DNA of 64,000 nt from Nemopilema nomurai (lineage: Eukaryota; Cnidaria; Scyphozoa; Rhizostomeae; Rhizostomatidae): the NCBI GenBank assembly GCA_003864495.1, contig ML133395.1:216307-280306 (forward strand). Direction: 5' to 3'. The notes under the pieces were generated by a model that did not search any database, was not told where the DNA came from, and was given only the letters and a program-made list of their open reading frames with translations. A program made the translations under genes and the position numbers. Position 1 is the first letter of the stretch. Every line of letters starts with the position of its first letter. This document shows, one piece after another, positions 50,061 through 62,150 of this stretch.

Positions 50061-51040
50061 TCTTGACGTTGGTTATAAAATGATAGGAAAGTATCAAAAT
50101 CAAGTCTTAGATTGATTGCTTTCACGGAATTTAGTTTTAGGAAATTGTTTGTCCTCACAAAAAACAAAAATATAGTGAACTTCTAGAAACTTGGTTCTTC
50201 TAGAATGATAGGAATGAGAGCTTTATTCACATATCATTTCTCTATACAGCCTAGAGGGGGGAAGAGTGAGCTCATCAGCCCCAGTGCTCCAAACTAAAAA
50301 CCGTGGCAACTTGTAGAAAAAGTGGTTGTTGGTCTTGGTATCGCAAACTCAACCCCGAAAAGCTAATATATACCTCAATATAATTTGCAAAAAGAACTAT
50401 TTTCTACCTACAGGCACCAGCAACTATTAACGACGATAGACAGTTGAACCTCTGACAAAAATAAGGAAAAAATTCGCCACCGATACGATGGAGTAATTTA
50501 AAATCAAGTTTATCAATAACTGACCCGACACATTATGTGACTAGAAACAGGCTTGTTTCCTGTTTTCTTTAAAGGAAGGAAAGTTTGACTAATCACACTC
50601 TTACATATCTGGCTATTTCAGACCCTCTTTACACCGTCCCCTTCAAAAACGGTACCGTGACAGACCAAAATTTGTTTCCGAATAACAGAGGGCGAAAATT
50701 TGTGTTGTTTCTACAGCAAATTTTCTTCACCTTAGATTCTGTGATGCTTTATAAAAGTGACAAAAAGGCACTAAAGATTTTTTGCCTGAATTTTAGAATT
50801 TTTGCCACTGTTAATCTGAAATGACATTTACTTGACAAAGAAAGTTTTTCATCAGTGTTTAGAAATAATGCTCTCTCTACTGTAGAATTCGAGCCACTTA
50901 TTCAAATAGTAATCTCTGCATAGAGGCAAAGATTTGGGAATTCTTCGCGTTTGAATTCAAATATTTTTGGCCACAAAGACCGGACAGTGCTTTCACGATA
51001 ATAGGCTTTTACAAAAGTCTTGAATGATTTCCATTCGAAG
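50060..51040. other. Histone-locus spacer, right arm
   Basis: Mirror of 5,500-6,560. Contains the recurring GGAAGGAAAGTTTGACTAAT motif near 50,575. No gene. Confidence 0.5.
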
Positions 51041-51790
51041 AAATACTTTGTCGTATTTCATCGCAACGTATTTCATCTAAATTCGTCGTTATTATACCGG
51101 AAAAGGCGGTATACGATCACGTGCCTACAGTAACATGTGGTCTTTGGATACAAATATGGCGCGTCATCTTAAATTATTTGGCGGCCTCGGCAATTAATTT
51201 ATTAAATAAGACAATTGTCTAAAAGAAGCTGGAAACTCACATACTATATCAGGCAAAATAAATCATAGGTTAATGCTGCAGCGCAGTTTGATAGTCATTA
51301 TAGCCACAATGAGAAAGAAGAAACAATTGCTTACAACGGAAAAATATCAGGAGAAGAAATATTGGATTCGGACAATTTTCCAAGAACGCAAATGGTCTGG
51401 CAACTTTCAAGCACTCATTTATGAACTGAGAATATATGATAGAAAATTTTTGATTTTCCGCTTGTCTGCCGTGTTGGAATCAAGGTGTGCATTTTTCAGC
51501 TCGAGAGCTATTTTGCAAAACAAGATTGGGCTACCGTATTTCAACGTATTTGACGTATTTCTGATTTTCATATAATTCATCGGCCGTAATTCGTCTTAAT
51601 TCGTTGTATTTTGTCAGGAGGAACAATTTTTTTTTATTTTCTTCCGATGAATTACGTTAAGTTACGATCTATTAGGATTATTTACGTTAGGAGGTTTTCA
51701 TAAAATTTGATCGGTTTTCATATAACGGAAATAATCTTAATTGATCGTAGGCTCTGAATTCCGATGAAATACGTCGAAATACGTTACATG
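51040..51790 (+). mobile_element. PIF/Harbinger-like remnant, right copy
   Basis: Mirror of 4,740-5,500. The reading frame (51,309-51,575) is kept and differs from the left copy at a single visible residue (FLIFRL versus FLISRL). Both copies share the same truncated content. Confidence 0.5.
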
Positions 51791-52042
51791 AAAACACAAT
51801 AGGAAGACACAATAGGCACTATTAAAAGGATCTGTCGATGTTGCTCAGATAGTGAAAGACAAAATTTCCAATTTTTCGTTAAAGAAAAAAATTTTATGAA
51901 GGTCAAAAGCAACGGTCAAATATACATCTCATGCGTGCGATAAATCGCTCAAGACGACCAAGACTGTATATGTTAGCTCCATTTGATTTGCAAAGTATTA
52001 CTTTGATGAAGACTTTGGTCAAAACCTAGACTTGAGCATAAC

Positions 52043-52440
52043 TGACCAGACATTGTTTTTGAAAATATAAAGGATCAATCGTGCTTGCTGATTGACATAT
52101 CCTGCCACTTCGACACCAGGATTGAAAGAAAAGGAACAAGTTGAGGTATATCAAGACTTGAAGAGAGATATCAAGAGATTAAGAAGTAGTAAGAAAAGCC
52201 AAGATAGTGCCAATAGTCATTGGAGTTCTGGGTACGATTGGAAAGGACTTTGAGAACTGGGTGAAGAAAGTTGAAATAGAATGTAGCACAAAACTCTTGC
52301 AGAAAGCTTGCCTGTTAGGAACAGCAAAGATAATAATAAATAAGAAAATAAGAAAAGTACTGGAAACCTAAAGCCAAGGGATTTGGCCTGCTATCCAATA
52401 GTTAACCGGCAATCAACACCACCGCAGTGTAAAAATTTTG
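52043..52440 (+). mobile_element. Right-arm-only non-LTR retroelement tail
   Basis: This segment has no equivalent in the left arm, where flanking sequences (TTGAGCATAACT and AAATAATAATTAAT, inverted) are adjacent near 4,480-4,497. It reads VYQDLKRDIKRL in one frame, then after a one-base shift AKIVPIVIGVLGTIGKDFEN and LLQKACLLGTAKI, ending at a stop at 52,369-52,371. This pattern (YQDL...VPVVIGALG...LLGTARI) is the C-terminus of a retrotransposon polyprotein family common in marine invertebrates. Confidence 0.65.
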
Positions 52441-53340
52441 AAATAATAATTAATATTTATACAGGTTTACTTGTTCAGGATAAGTATCCTGTTATCATTC
52501 AAGGACCTGTTGAAGAAAAATGCTAAAAGTATTTGATGGTTAAAAAGATGGTTAAAAAGTATTAAAAAGATGGTTAAAACTGTTCAAAGAAATGTTCCAT
52601 TAAATCCATTTACGCCAAGTTATTAGGATGTTATGGCCAGTCTTTGCAAATGTTGGAAGGGAATAAAACAGAAGTTTGGAGTGTCTAGTTGATAAATTGA
52701 AAGTTTAATTGATAGCACCTATCTATGCTCGTCTTTGTGCCTACGAAGGTTTTTCCTTTCGTTTTGAAGTTCTCTTTTTTCGTTTTGACACCACGGCTAT
52801 AACTAAAGTGCCTTCTGCATTGGGTTAGCTGCACATGTCAATCATTATAAGAAACTTGTCAACACATTGAATCCAAATAGGGTCTTTGATGTAACTGTCA
52901 CCAGTACTCATTGTACTGTCAGCTCAGGTCATATCAATGAAGATAGGACAACAATCAAGAAATTTTATAGCTGTAATTGTCTTCTGCATCGTGTACCCGT
53001 CACTGTCTTCTTTCTCCTCAATTCAGCCCCCCTCCCCCCCCCCCCGGTTGATAATCTTTAACTTTTCCTTTAAGAATACCTTTAACTTAGAATAGAGATT
53101 ATAAATGTTCATCTCAGCTTATGGCTTCGGTACAATATCCAGAACATGCCAAAGAATTCCCGAAAACATTTCAGCTCAAACGCCTTAGACTTGCAGCATG
53201 TAAACAGCCAGTCTTGCATATCAAAAGGTCCATTAAGCAACAGATAACACATGCCTGGTAATGAAGTTTCTATGGAAATAAGAACACCCGTAGATGCTGC
53301 AGGCTTGGTTTGGTGGCATTTAGTTGTATCAAACACCACG
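52441..53340. other. Spacer upstream of PAN gene, right arm
   Basis: Mirror of 3,780-4,440, with a pyrimidine-rich run of CCCC at 53,027-53,045 unique to this arm. No gene. Confidence 0.45.
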
Positions 53341-53346
53341 CCAATA

Positions 53347-53730
53347 ATGGCTGCACTTCTGAAGAGAGGAAAAGCAGATTTTCACATATTCTTGCTTCTT
53401 TCCATGGCTTTCTGGTATGCTTCTGGCACTCAATGCCCAGAGGTTACTTATCAATTTCAGAGGGATTCTACAACACAGACGCTGAATGACTTTAAATATG
53501 TAAGTGAGAGCCGCAAGTCAATCGCAGCAGCATCGATTTTGCAGTGCATCCAGAAATGCCTTGCAGAGTGCCTTTGCTACTTTGCCAACTACAAAACCCA
53601 AGAAAATGGTACTGTTTCGTGCGACCTAGTCAAATACCCAAGGTGCAGCGAAAGGTCTGGCGTTGGGGTCATACATGCAACTGGTTGGGTTGCAGTCAAG
53701 CTGATAAAGGTGCTTAAGTTACTCTCATAA
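53347..53730 (+). CDS. PAN/apple-like secreted protein, right copy
   Basis: About 127 residues; the second copy of the gene at 2,688-3,044. Same predicted signal peptide (FHIFLLLSMAFWYASG) and seven cysteines in the mature part. Visible differences are Trp for Cys in the signal region, Gln for Arg, Thr for Ile, and a different end: an extra base at GTTGCAGTCAAG (near 53,695) extends the frame with VKLIKVLKLLS. The TTGCAG could also be read as part of a splice junction, in which case neither C-terminus is real. It is likely secreted. The partner is unknown. Confidence 0.55.
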   Translation: MAALLKRGKADFHIFLLLSMAFWYASGTQCPEVTYQFQRDSTTQTLNDFKYVSESRKSIAAASILQCIQKCLAECLCYFANYKTQENGTVSCDLVKYPRCSERSGVGVIHATGWVAVKLIKVLKLLS

Positions 53731-53769
53731 GAAATCTCTTTCTCTTAAATTATCTGATTTCTATGAGCT

Positions 53770-56363
53770 GTGCCTTAACGTTGTTCGCTAGAAACTTATT
53801 AGGACTAAGCAAGACATTTAAATATGAGGACTAAATAGTGACCATAACAAAGTAGGCTTGTAAACTAGTAATTGCATTGTGTCGTATATACCACATTCTT
53901 CAACTGGCACTTTGTTACATCTGAAAGCACCCAGATTTCTTGTCTCTGTGATACAACGGTGTTATTACGAACTGCTTTCAAATAAAAAGTTGTACACAGC
54001 AGTTCTAAGGACCTTTCTCCCAATCTCAGTTGTATATACACAGGCAGATTTACCGGCATGGAATTCACTTTCATTAAAAATTGTTAACCTAGTTTCAGGT
54101 AACTCTGGCTAGTTTAGACAAACATTCCACTAATGGGCACAGGTGTCTTTGGCTTGTCAAAGCCTCCGGCCATTTTTTCGGCTCTCCATTATTTGTAGCC
54201 ACAAATAATGTAATCTTTCTGGCCTCCGCTTTTTGGAAAACATTGTGCATTGAGTCCAGAATTTAGGAATGCCGTTGGCAAATTAAAGTGTTTTAATTTG
54301 AATCGATCAAGTTGAGGTTCATTAAATATTCATTAAATGATGCATAATTTAATACTGGAATTAACTCTCTGTCTGACTAATATTGAATCAATGAAAAGTC
54401 GGCTGATAAAGTAAATTGATATTTTATTTATGTAATTTTGCTTATCAAGTCAATGATAATTCAGCGTTTGTTTTCCCCTGCTTTCAATGCAAGACACTTT
54501 AATACCTTTGATATACCAGCGGGAATACAATCATAACGATTCTACTGACACTAAATAACTTGCATTTCCCCATAAACGCCATTTATACTACTCATTCTTG
54601 CAACAAACCAGATGTAGAACTAGTCGTGTAATTCTCTATACCATCATCACGTGGTCTTGAAGTTCCACCAGATTCCACAAGAGGGAAGCATAGGAAGGGT
54701 TCAACCATGATGGATGACGTAATTCGCTTCTACAAAGAACAGAGAAACATAAATCATCATGGCAGATTCTTAGAAGAGGTGTAGAAAAAGGCCTCGGCTC
54801 AAAACTAATTTCGAGTCATTTGGCTTCCATTATGATAAAAAATGTAGGAAAAATGTGTAGAGCAATCATTTATTTTGGGTTCTTCTAGGAAACGAAGACG
54901 CTGGAGAGTTTTGATAACTGTTGCCAACCTAAAGGTACGAAGAACCGAATGTTTTACACTGATTTCTATGCAACATTTAGTGAAACAGTTTTTTAGGCAT
55001 GTGTGATTTTATGTTTATATAAAGAATTGCATGCGTTTATCTAAAGCTTGAAATATTCTGTAAAATGCCAAGCTATAAACAGGCGTACCTTAATGAAAAA
55101 AGCAGTGTGATTTACTGAATGGTCAAACATCTGTGGTCAAAGCTGCTTATAAATATGAACATAAAATGGTTTAAAGAGAAAGGTAAATTATTGAATATGC
55201 AAATATTGCGAAGGAAATACAACCAGAATTGGTAAGCATTCAGTAATCAAAGGTTCAACTTGTTGTACTAATGCTTATGAGCACCAACCACCCTGTCCAA
55301 AGTATTTCCTTACTAGTCAAGTATTCGTTAAAGGAAAATTAAATTTTGGATGAGCTCTTGCTTAACTCTACTGATTCGAAAGTGGTTTGAGAAGTGAACA
55401 AATTTTCAAGAAAAGACCGTATCATTTTTGTACATCATTAATTTTCTGCTAAATTCCACATACAAATATTACGCAACTCTACCTCGCTCATTTCGTCCTT
55501 CTTTTCAAATGACTCTACTCCAACTCTACTTTAGTGTTTCTATTTTGATATTCTATACGAAATTATTCCATTTATCTTTTAGTTCTGATTAATATATCCA
55601 TTTACTTAACTCGCGGTTTTTCACTGCAGTTGTGCCTGTGCCTATGACCAGTGGCAATTCTACAGGGGGCCAAGGGGGAACACGGCCCCCAGAAATTTTC
55701 TTTGCCCCTTGTTTTGCCCCCAGTTTTTTCAAAAGTTTCTTTCAAATGCTATCTTTATTGCATTTATTTACAAACTATGGGCCCCAATAAGCGCTTTGGT
55801 TTGTAACCGAGGTGAACATTTATGAGATTTTGACTCCTTTCTAATAGGTTACCAAGTGAAAACCAAGTGTTGCCAAAAGTTCTGTAGTTACCAAGAAAAA
55901 CTCGTGCTTCACAATCATTTAGTGATCCACCTTCTTGCGCTGGGGTGCGCAGGGTCAGCCCAGTACCATCCCAGTATACCTTGGCAATCTACTATTGCTT
56001 ATCGAAATTGTATGACTTGAAATTCTGTGTAACAGAATGATTTGCTTGATCTCATGGAGGTTGGACAATAAGACATAACTACTATGGAAAAATTTTACCA
56101 ATCAAGTTTAGTTCTTCTGTTGAAAACCATGATCGTAATGCATTATTATTAAACAGATAAAACTCAATGGAGTAACAGAACAAAGTTACTTTTAGTCAAA
56201 TTACAAACGGTCGCAAACCTTTAGGGGCCCCCAGCAACAATTTTTCTTTGTCATTTTTCCTAGGGGACACAGCTGCTCCTTACACCACTAATAAAACTAT
56301 TTAGCATAATGATAACAGCCTTGATAGAGCTGTACCAAGGACATACTACTAGTTTCTACTTGT
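53770..56363. other. Outer spacer of right arm
   Basis: Mirror of 1-2,640. Carries the same G/C-run patch (near 55,660-55,725). No gene seen. Confidence 0.55.
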
Positions 56364-56704
56364 TTTCAAAGTAATAGCTAGCGTTGGCTTCTATAACTGA
56401 AAGTTCGGCCCCCGGTTAGCCCCCCAGATTTTTAAGGCTAGAATCGCCACTGCCTATGACATGTTCCTGTAAATTATGCAGGATGCTGTTTGTATTAATT
56501 ATTCACAATCGTTTGCTTCCACGAGGCTTTAATTTTAACTGTATCTCGAAGTATCTTAAATGCTTACAATTTACTAAACTTCCCCCAATCATGTGTGAGC
56601 ACGCTCCAGTACAAGATACTAAAGTGACGACCTTCCTTGCATCTAGAGCTTGAAAAACTGCTGGCGACATTTTGTGAGCCTGTTTGTACGACTTTTGTTA
56701 CCAG

Positions 56705-57562
56705 AAGAGCCAACTTTGGGCCAGGGGATGGCGCGTATCGTTGGCGCTGCTTCGATGGCGAAGGTATAACAATCGACGGGTACTACTATAATGGTGGGAG
56801 TTATTTCTGCACAAGAGACAACGATATCTACTCCTTAAAGACGATCGTCGACTCATATCCAGAAAGTTAGTATGGATCCTCAATTCTAATCTCAGTTGCA
56901 ATCTTTGCAGAACGCTATCTATAGAGCCGAGCCATTTAAAAGTTATTTTTCATTTCACAAGGGTGGCGCCAAAAAGAGAGAGGGGGTGGTGAGGGCTTCA
57001 GCCTAACCAAAGACCTAGCCCTGGAAGAAATGTGCCAGATAAACGCTCAATTCCCTTAGCGCTTCGACTTTTATTCTGTCTAACATGCATTCAGGCTCAA
57101 GCATGATCACGCCTGGGTATTGTATAAAGCAGCCAGTACCTTAGGTAGACAAGCATGCTCTACTTTATACCTGAAGCATCGAGCAACGTCGTTTGTGCAG
57201 ATCATTTATCACCAAACTTCCTCATCCACTCAATTACTCAATGTCTTTGTTTAGTTGCCTCGGCAGAGTACAAATTGGGTGAAGATGGCGAATCCTGTGG
57301 ATCTGTTTGCGCCAATCTTGGCAAGATCTGCTCCCCAAACCTGCTGATGCTCAACACTGTTTACCACTTCCACCGATTAGGGTTTCCTTGCCAGTACAAC
57401 CAGAATCAACTGGATTGCTTCAGTAGCAACATCCATCCGATCTTTTTCCCGGCAAGCATGCGCTGCAATGGCTTTATTAACGTTCCACAAAGCTACGACT
57501 GTGCCACAGGAGCTCAGCCAGGTGGTAGACGACTCTGCAAGTGTGTCGACCCTGGCCCGTAG
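56705..57562 (+). CDS. Cysteine-rich protein, two exons recognised
   Basis: Exon 56,705-56,865 (acceptor TTACCAG, donor GTTAGT) and exon 57,255-57,562 (acceptor TTTGTTTAG) join in phase with an Ile codon. Exon 1 reads NFGPGDGAYRWRCFDGEG, then GYYYNGGSYFCTRDNDIYSL. Exon 2 reads EYKLGEDGESCGSVCANLGK, then CSPNLLMLNT, several more cysteines and the end RRLCKCVDPGP. The LG..G.SC..VC...G..C and RLC.C pattern resembles a small cysteine-rich module seen in secreted invertebrate proteins and near the end of MGAT5-type glycosyltransferases. I cannot name the family. Upstream exons with a start or signal peptide were not found. It lies just outside the right arm. Confidence 0.6.
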
Positions 57563-58660
57563 TGGTGGGCCTAAAAGTGCTACAGATTTTGATTGATTGC
57601 ACCAAAACAAAGTTAAAGACATCTTCATTATTAAAATTTACCACTTTCTGATATAAAAAGCCATTAGACAGCTGCATGCTATGACAGTTAGGCAATTAAA
57701 TAGCACATTTTACAAGACATTGTGTTAACGTAAACAAGAAATTTCTTAGCATGATAAAAATTTAATACATTTGTGTATGAGTTTTGGTAAGTTTGTCATT
57801 TTTATCAGATAAGGAGTTCCATAAAATTTAATGAACGGCCAAGTTATATTTATAATGCTCTAAAGAGCAGTTGTAGGGAATTTATAGATTATAGTTTTGA
57901 CTCTGTTAAAGTATCCATCGATCGCTTTTCAGCACATGTTTAGAAATGCACGCTCATAAGATAATGAAATGGAATAAGTGTACACATGGTAAATAGATTC
58001 AATATTCGATTAAACAATTGAAAAGAAAATCTTGTTTAATCTCAGTTTTGTCTCCAACAATAATCTTAGTTGTTGAAATAATGAACTGCAATAGCTATTA
58101 CTCCAAGAGTTAAGTTATCTAGGTTGTAAAAACAGTATTCTAATGCTAAGGCCACATTGCTTTTTGTAGTTAAAATTGTGCAAAAACATAAAAATTGTTG
58201 TTTCTTACATATGGTTTATTTGTTTATGCATATCAGTTTGAAGAAAATAAGGCTGGTTTAGATGGACTGTTCTTTTTGTAGATAAACTCTTAAGCTACAG
58301 CAGAGCTCCATGTTGTCCTATTGTCAAGGCCCTTATTGCACTATCACATTTCTTGCAGAGGTGAAGCCATAGATCAATGCTGCAAGATGGAACAGAGATT
58401 TTCCTTCAGTTGCAATTTTTCTTTAGGTTTTGCTGACAAATTTTAAAGGGTAGACTTCTGATTTAATTTGAAGAAGTTATGCAGGATACATGTTGAAGGG
58501 AAGGGAAAGGCATTTTACAAGAAATGATGAATTTATTTCTCGGTTTTGCTTAAGTTTCTATCAAGTGAGATCCTTGTTTCTTCCTTGTAGGAAATAACTT
58601 TCTATGACCCGAATTTACAAAAGTAGAGTGTCAATGATTAAGAAAAAATTATGAATAAGC
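57563..58660. other. AT-rich intergenic DNA
   Basis: Nothing recognisable as gene, repeat or RNA. Confidence 0.35.
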
Positions 58661-58939
58661 ATTGGGGATGACCTCAGACCAGATGATGTGTTCAGTTATT
58701 TTCAAAGCAAATTCATTTTGGATGTTGATGAGGTTGAGCTTATTAAGACTAAAAAACAAGACGTAGGAGAACAGAGAGTCTGTTAAAAACATTGTTAGAC
58801 AAAGGACGCTCTGGCTTTGTTCATTTTCATGATGCAATGGTTGGTGCTGGGTATGAACACTTAGCCGACTTGCTTGTATCTGGCATCACTGAGAGGTCTG
58901 CAGTGTCTGGATCAGATGATGAGGATGAAAGCTATTTTT
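58661..58939 (+). pseudogene. CARD-domain exon with internal frameshift
   Basis: The first part reads DDLRPDDVFSYFQSKFILDV, then DEVELIKTKKQDVGEQRV. After a frame change near 58,785 it reads KTLLDKGRSGFVHFHDAMVG and AGYEHLADLLVSG. Together these give the six-helix pattern of a caspase-recruitment domain, including the LRPDDV start and the GxEHLADLL end typical of CARDs in caspases, RAIDD-like and Apaf-like adaptors. The tail SGSDDEDESYFSG leads to a possible donor at 58,940. The shift falls in an A-run, so it may be a sequence error; if real, the domain is dead. Downstream exons are not certain. Confidence 0.7.
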
Positions 58940-59940
58940 CAGGTAGGATGAAGTCTAGAACACCTGGTATCTCATATTCTTGAATGCTTAGTAATGCACA
59001 AACAACCACACCTGCCCTTCAATAGCCAGAAGACTGCAAGGAAGTGCATAATGTCCTCACCAATTTTTTTGGTAAAGTTTTCTGGTGCAAAACTAAGAAT
59101 CTGTAAAGGATTGGTAGGTCAAGTGGGAAATTTTTGACGCAAAATACAAACTTTGTAGTTCAAAGTGATTTAATCCAAATATGATGATGGCTTTTCACGT
59201 CCTATTCTTATGCCTACCATCTTGTGTAACCTCATACTTTGGTCACTTGTGTAGCTCTTGTTTTTTCACTCAAACTAGAATAATTAACCAGGAGCAAGTG
59301 ACTTTTACTAGTGTTTGAATTCATTAGCTCTAAGCTAAATTATGGCAGAGGCTGCAAAGTTCTGCGAACAATGACATAAAAGCATTTCTATTAGTTGCCA
59401 TTCAACTACAAATCTTGACAACCAGCCTGGAAAGTTCTACAATGAGATTTCTGAGAAAAAATTAGATGTGCATTGCATGTTTGGCCCAATCCTCATATCC
59501 AAATTGATGGAGATTTAAGAATTTCTATTAATTTGCTTCTCCTAGAGTTGTTTAATACATATGTATAAAACAATTTCTACAAATTCTTTTCCAGTATTTT
59601 TGTATGACTTCTGTTCACCCTCTCTCACCCGTTCAAGAAATCAAAGTAGCTTTGTTCAAATCAGATAATCTATCAGCTTGGTTTTTGCTTTTTTGAATAT
59701 ATTTGAGTTCTTTCTGACACATGCTATCAGATGGATGTGCCAGAATATTTGGAGTCATTTAAAGACATTGTTTGTTATATGAAAAGCTTTTAAGCTCAAG
59801 TCACATCAAATCTTTTATGCACTATTCTTTTTGCTGGGAATTAGAAGTGAGTGAAAGTAATTTATTTTTTTAAGGCATGTGTAGCTTAAATTTTCTTCTG
59901 TTTGCTTTTTAATTCTCACAATAACGTTGAGGCAATTTTA
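58940..59940. other. AT-rich DNA, possibly intronic
   Basis: If the CARD exon belongs to a gene continuing rightwards, this would be its intron. No feature is recognised. Confidence 0.3.
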
Positions 59941-60058
59941 GAGAGGGAGGTGTTCCACAAAGACCTGCTGTTCACGCTTAACGTCCCAAGGAAATTGAGA
60001 AACTGAAGAATGCTCTTACACAGCTTCTCGTGTTATTTTCTGTTTTCAAGCAGGACCA
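59941..60058 (+). other. Possible downstream exon of the CARD gene
   Basis: After an acceptor-like CAATTTTAG, one frame reads RPKEIEKLKNALTQLLVLFS, which is coil-like, but a stop precedes it in the same frame. Weak evidence only. Confidence 0.2.
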
Positions 60059-60060
60059 AC

Positions 60061-61130
60061 CACGAACACTGGCTACCGCAGTTGATAAAGAAACGAGAGA
60101 CATGACCAGTTTCCCAAAATTAAACTTTTTCTGGAAATTGTCCTAGCCAATGCTTCTTATTTATCATGTTGTGGTGAATATTACGTCATCAACTGATGTT
60201 TTATATGATGATGTATTGAATAAGCAATATTGACGATTAAGAAGCCTATTTTATAGAAGTTTTTGGCTCTTCTGAGTATTGAGTCCCTCTGCATTGCTTA
60301 GAGAATTTTGTAATGAAAATTCAAACACCCTTTAGTAGAGAAGGTAAATTTCCTTGTAAATACCAATATGCAGTGAAATTTTCCTTTTTGGTGAATGGGT
60401 ACGTTTAAATGAGAAAACATCCATATGTCTACAGAAATATGCATAAAACTTGTAGAGTCCGTGAGTTAAGATTCCTTAACAGTGACACCATGCAAAAGCC
60501 TAGACCTGAAGGTTTTAGGCAGGATTTTGATCGTAGGGAATCCGAACAGTTACAAAATATTTTGCCAACAGACAGCTTTGAGAAGTCGCAAAAAACTCCA
60601 TGGTGTGGTTGCTGCTTGGCCAATCTCAAGCTTGAGTATTGACATTCAGGGCCCACCAATTGACAGCAAATATTTAACTGCCGCATACATTTATTGTATA
60701 GACCAAAGTCTTGGAAATAAAAAGATTTAGATTATTTTAAAGCAATGGTGGATTAAGGGTGCCCCCTTGGCTGAGCCGAAGCTGGTCTAGCACCCCTTTT
60801 GTGCCCTTTTTTAAAAACTTTTTTCAGTATTTCACTAGAAAAGAGAAGAAGCCACCAGGCACCGCCCCATTAGCAATTTTAAACCCTTGTTGCATCATGA
60901 TAAGATCGGGTCCATCCAATACAGGTACGGATTCGTTCGGATGGCTGCGGATTTGTTCGGATTACAAGACGCCAAGACAGGTGCGGATCCGTTCGAATCC
61001 GTTGTTGACCAGGGGCGGTAAGATATGCCATCCAGTAGGGTGCGAAGGGTGCCCAACCACCCCTCAGATTTCGCAGGCATATCTTCTTAGCAATTGAAGG
61101 CACGGTCGCTTCAATTCTGAGCCCTACGAA
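60061..61130. other. Unassigned DNA with short GGATCCGTTCG repeats
   Basis: Near 60,925-61,000 a GGATTCGTTCGG / GGATCCGTTCG motif recurs four times, and a CAGGGGCGG hAT-like start occurs at 61,010. A 77-codon open frame at 60,409-60,642 has no recognisable domain. Confidence 0.35.
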
Positions 61131-61306
61131 CAGGGGCGCACATCAGAAAAATTGGTGGGGGGGGGGGTGTAAAGATTCTCGGGACCGAATATTTTCTCCT
61201 CATAAATTGCTCATATTGTAAAAACCACAAGGACAGGTAAGTCCATAGAAATAGACAACATGTGTCCAATCATGCTTCTTATAAAAATGTTAAGTTCTTG
61301 GATAGT

Positions 61307-61726
61307 CTAATCAACTGGTCCTATGTTAATTACTCGTTCTGTTTTTGGCAATTTGGCCCAGGCCTTGACCACTTCTTCCAAATCAATTGAATCGGTTAAA
61401 TCTTTCTCACAAGCGAGCTTCATGACATGAGTCAATCTTTCTTACTTCTTGGTGCTGCGCATCAGCGATTTGACCAGTTTTAGCTTTGAAAAACTGCGTT
61501 CATTCGATGCAGCTGTTATCGGTGCCGTAAAGAGTGGTTTCTTGCAATTTGTAGTCAAAGGAAACAGATTCTTGAACTCTGCACTGTAACTGGACGCTGC
61601 AGAGATATCCTGAATATCTTTCTTATTTTCCATACAGTGCCTTTTAAATATGCCAAGTTCCAACATAAGAGCCTCCTCATCTGGCTTGCAAACTGCCGGG
61701 AAAAGATTCACCAAGGTTCTTATCAT
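61307..61726 (-). pseudogene. hAT transposase C-terminal (dimerisation) domain
   Basis: Reads LGIFKRHCMENK, KNLFPLTTNCKKPLFTAPIT, then the hallmark ASNERSFSKLKLVKSLMRST followed by one in-frame stop. It continues in the same frame as ERLTHVMKLACEKDLTDSID and EEVVKAWAKLPKTERVINIG to the final stop at 61,307-61,309. ERSFSKLKLIKT-type sequence is diagnostic of the hAT C-terminal domain. A single nonsense codon separates two otherwise open halves. Confidence 0.85.
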
Positions 61727-61943
61727 TTGTGGGTCAGTTTAATCATTGGAAATGGTGGCTTCAAGAGGGAACTTGCAGGCTCAGGGATTTAAAATGCCAC
61801 TTTTCCCAAAAAAGAGCTTTTGTGGGAATTTCGATTTCCCAAGCTGGCCTAGGCACGTTACTATGAACACTGTGAATCCGATGCTATGTAGTGATTTTAA
61901 AGACCCACTGTCCCCCACTGCCCCATTTTAAAGTGTACTGTTT

Positions 61944-62150
61944 TTAAAATTTAAATGCAGTTTCATATGAAGCATTTAAGTTAGCCATCACAACAAAGCT
62001 TACCAAACTTTTCTGGTCTTTTTCTGGTAGTACAGGCAGCGTCTTCGCATTATACTTGGGATGTGCAAGTTTACAATGCTTCGATTTGTAGTCATTGTCA
62101 ATTGACTTCTTGCAAATACCGCACTTTACTCTGAAGCGACTGTTAGGCAT
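61944..62150 (-). pseudogene. hAT transposase N-terminal zinc finger fragment
   Basis: Frame with KCGICKKSIDNDYKSKHCKL then AHPKYNAKTLPVLPEKDQ: a C-x2-C...H-x-x-x-x-H/C type finger, as at the N-terminus of ZMYM1/KIAA-like hAT transposases. It ends at a stop 218 bases before the dimerisation domain; the RNase-H-like core between the two is gone. Confidence 0.6.

Noticed and set aside
53879..54112. 77-codon frame present in both arms (also 2,282-2,515 minus)
   Set aside because: Conserved only because the arms are duplicates. No domain or signal is visible.
60409..60642. 77-codon frame MRKHPYVYRNM...
   Set aside because: No recognisable domain, no copies, no splice or promoter evidence.
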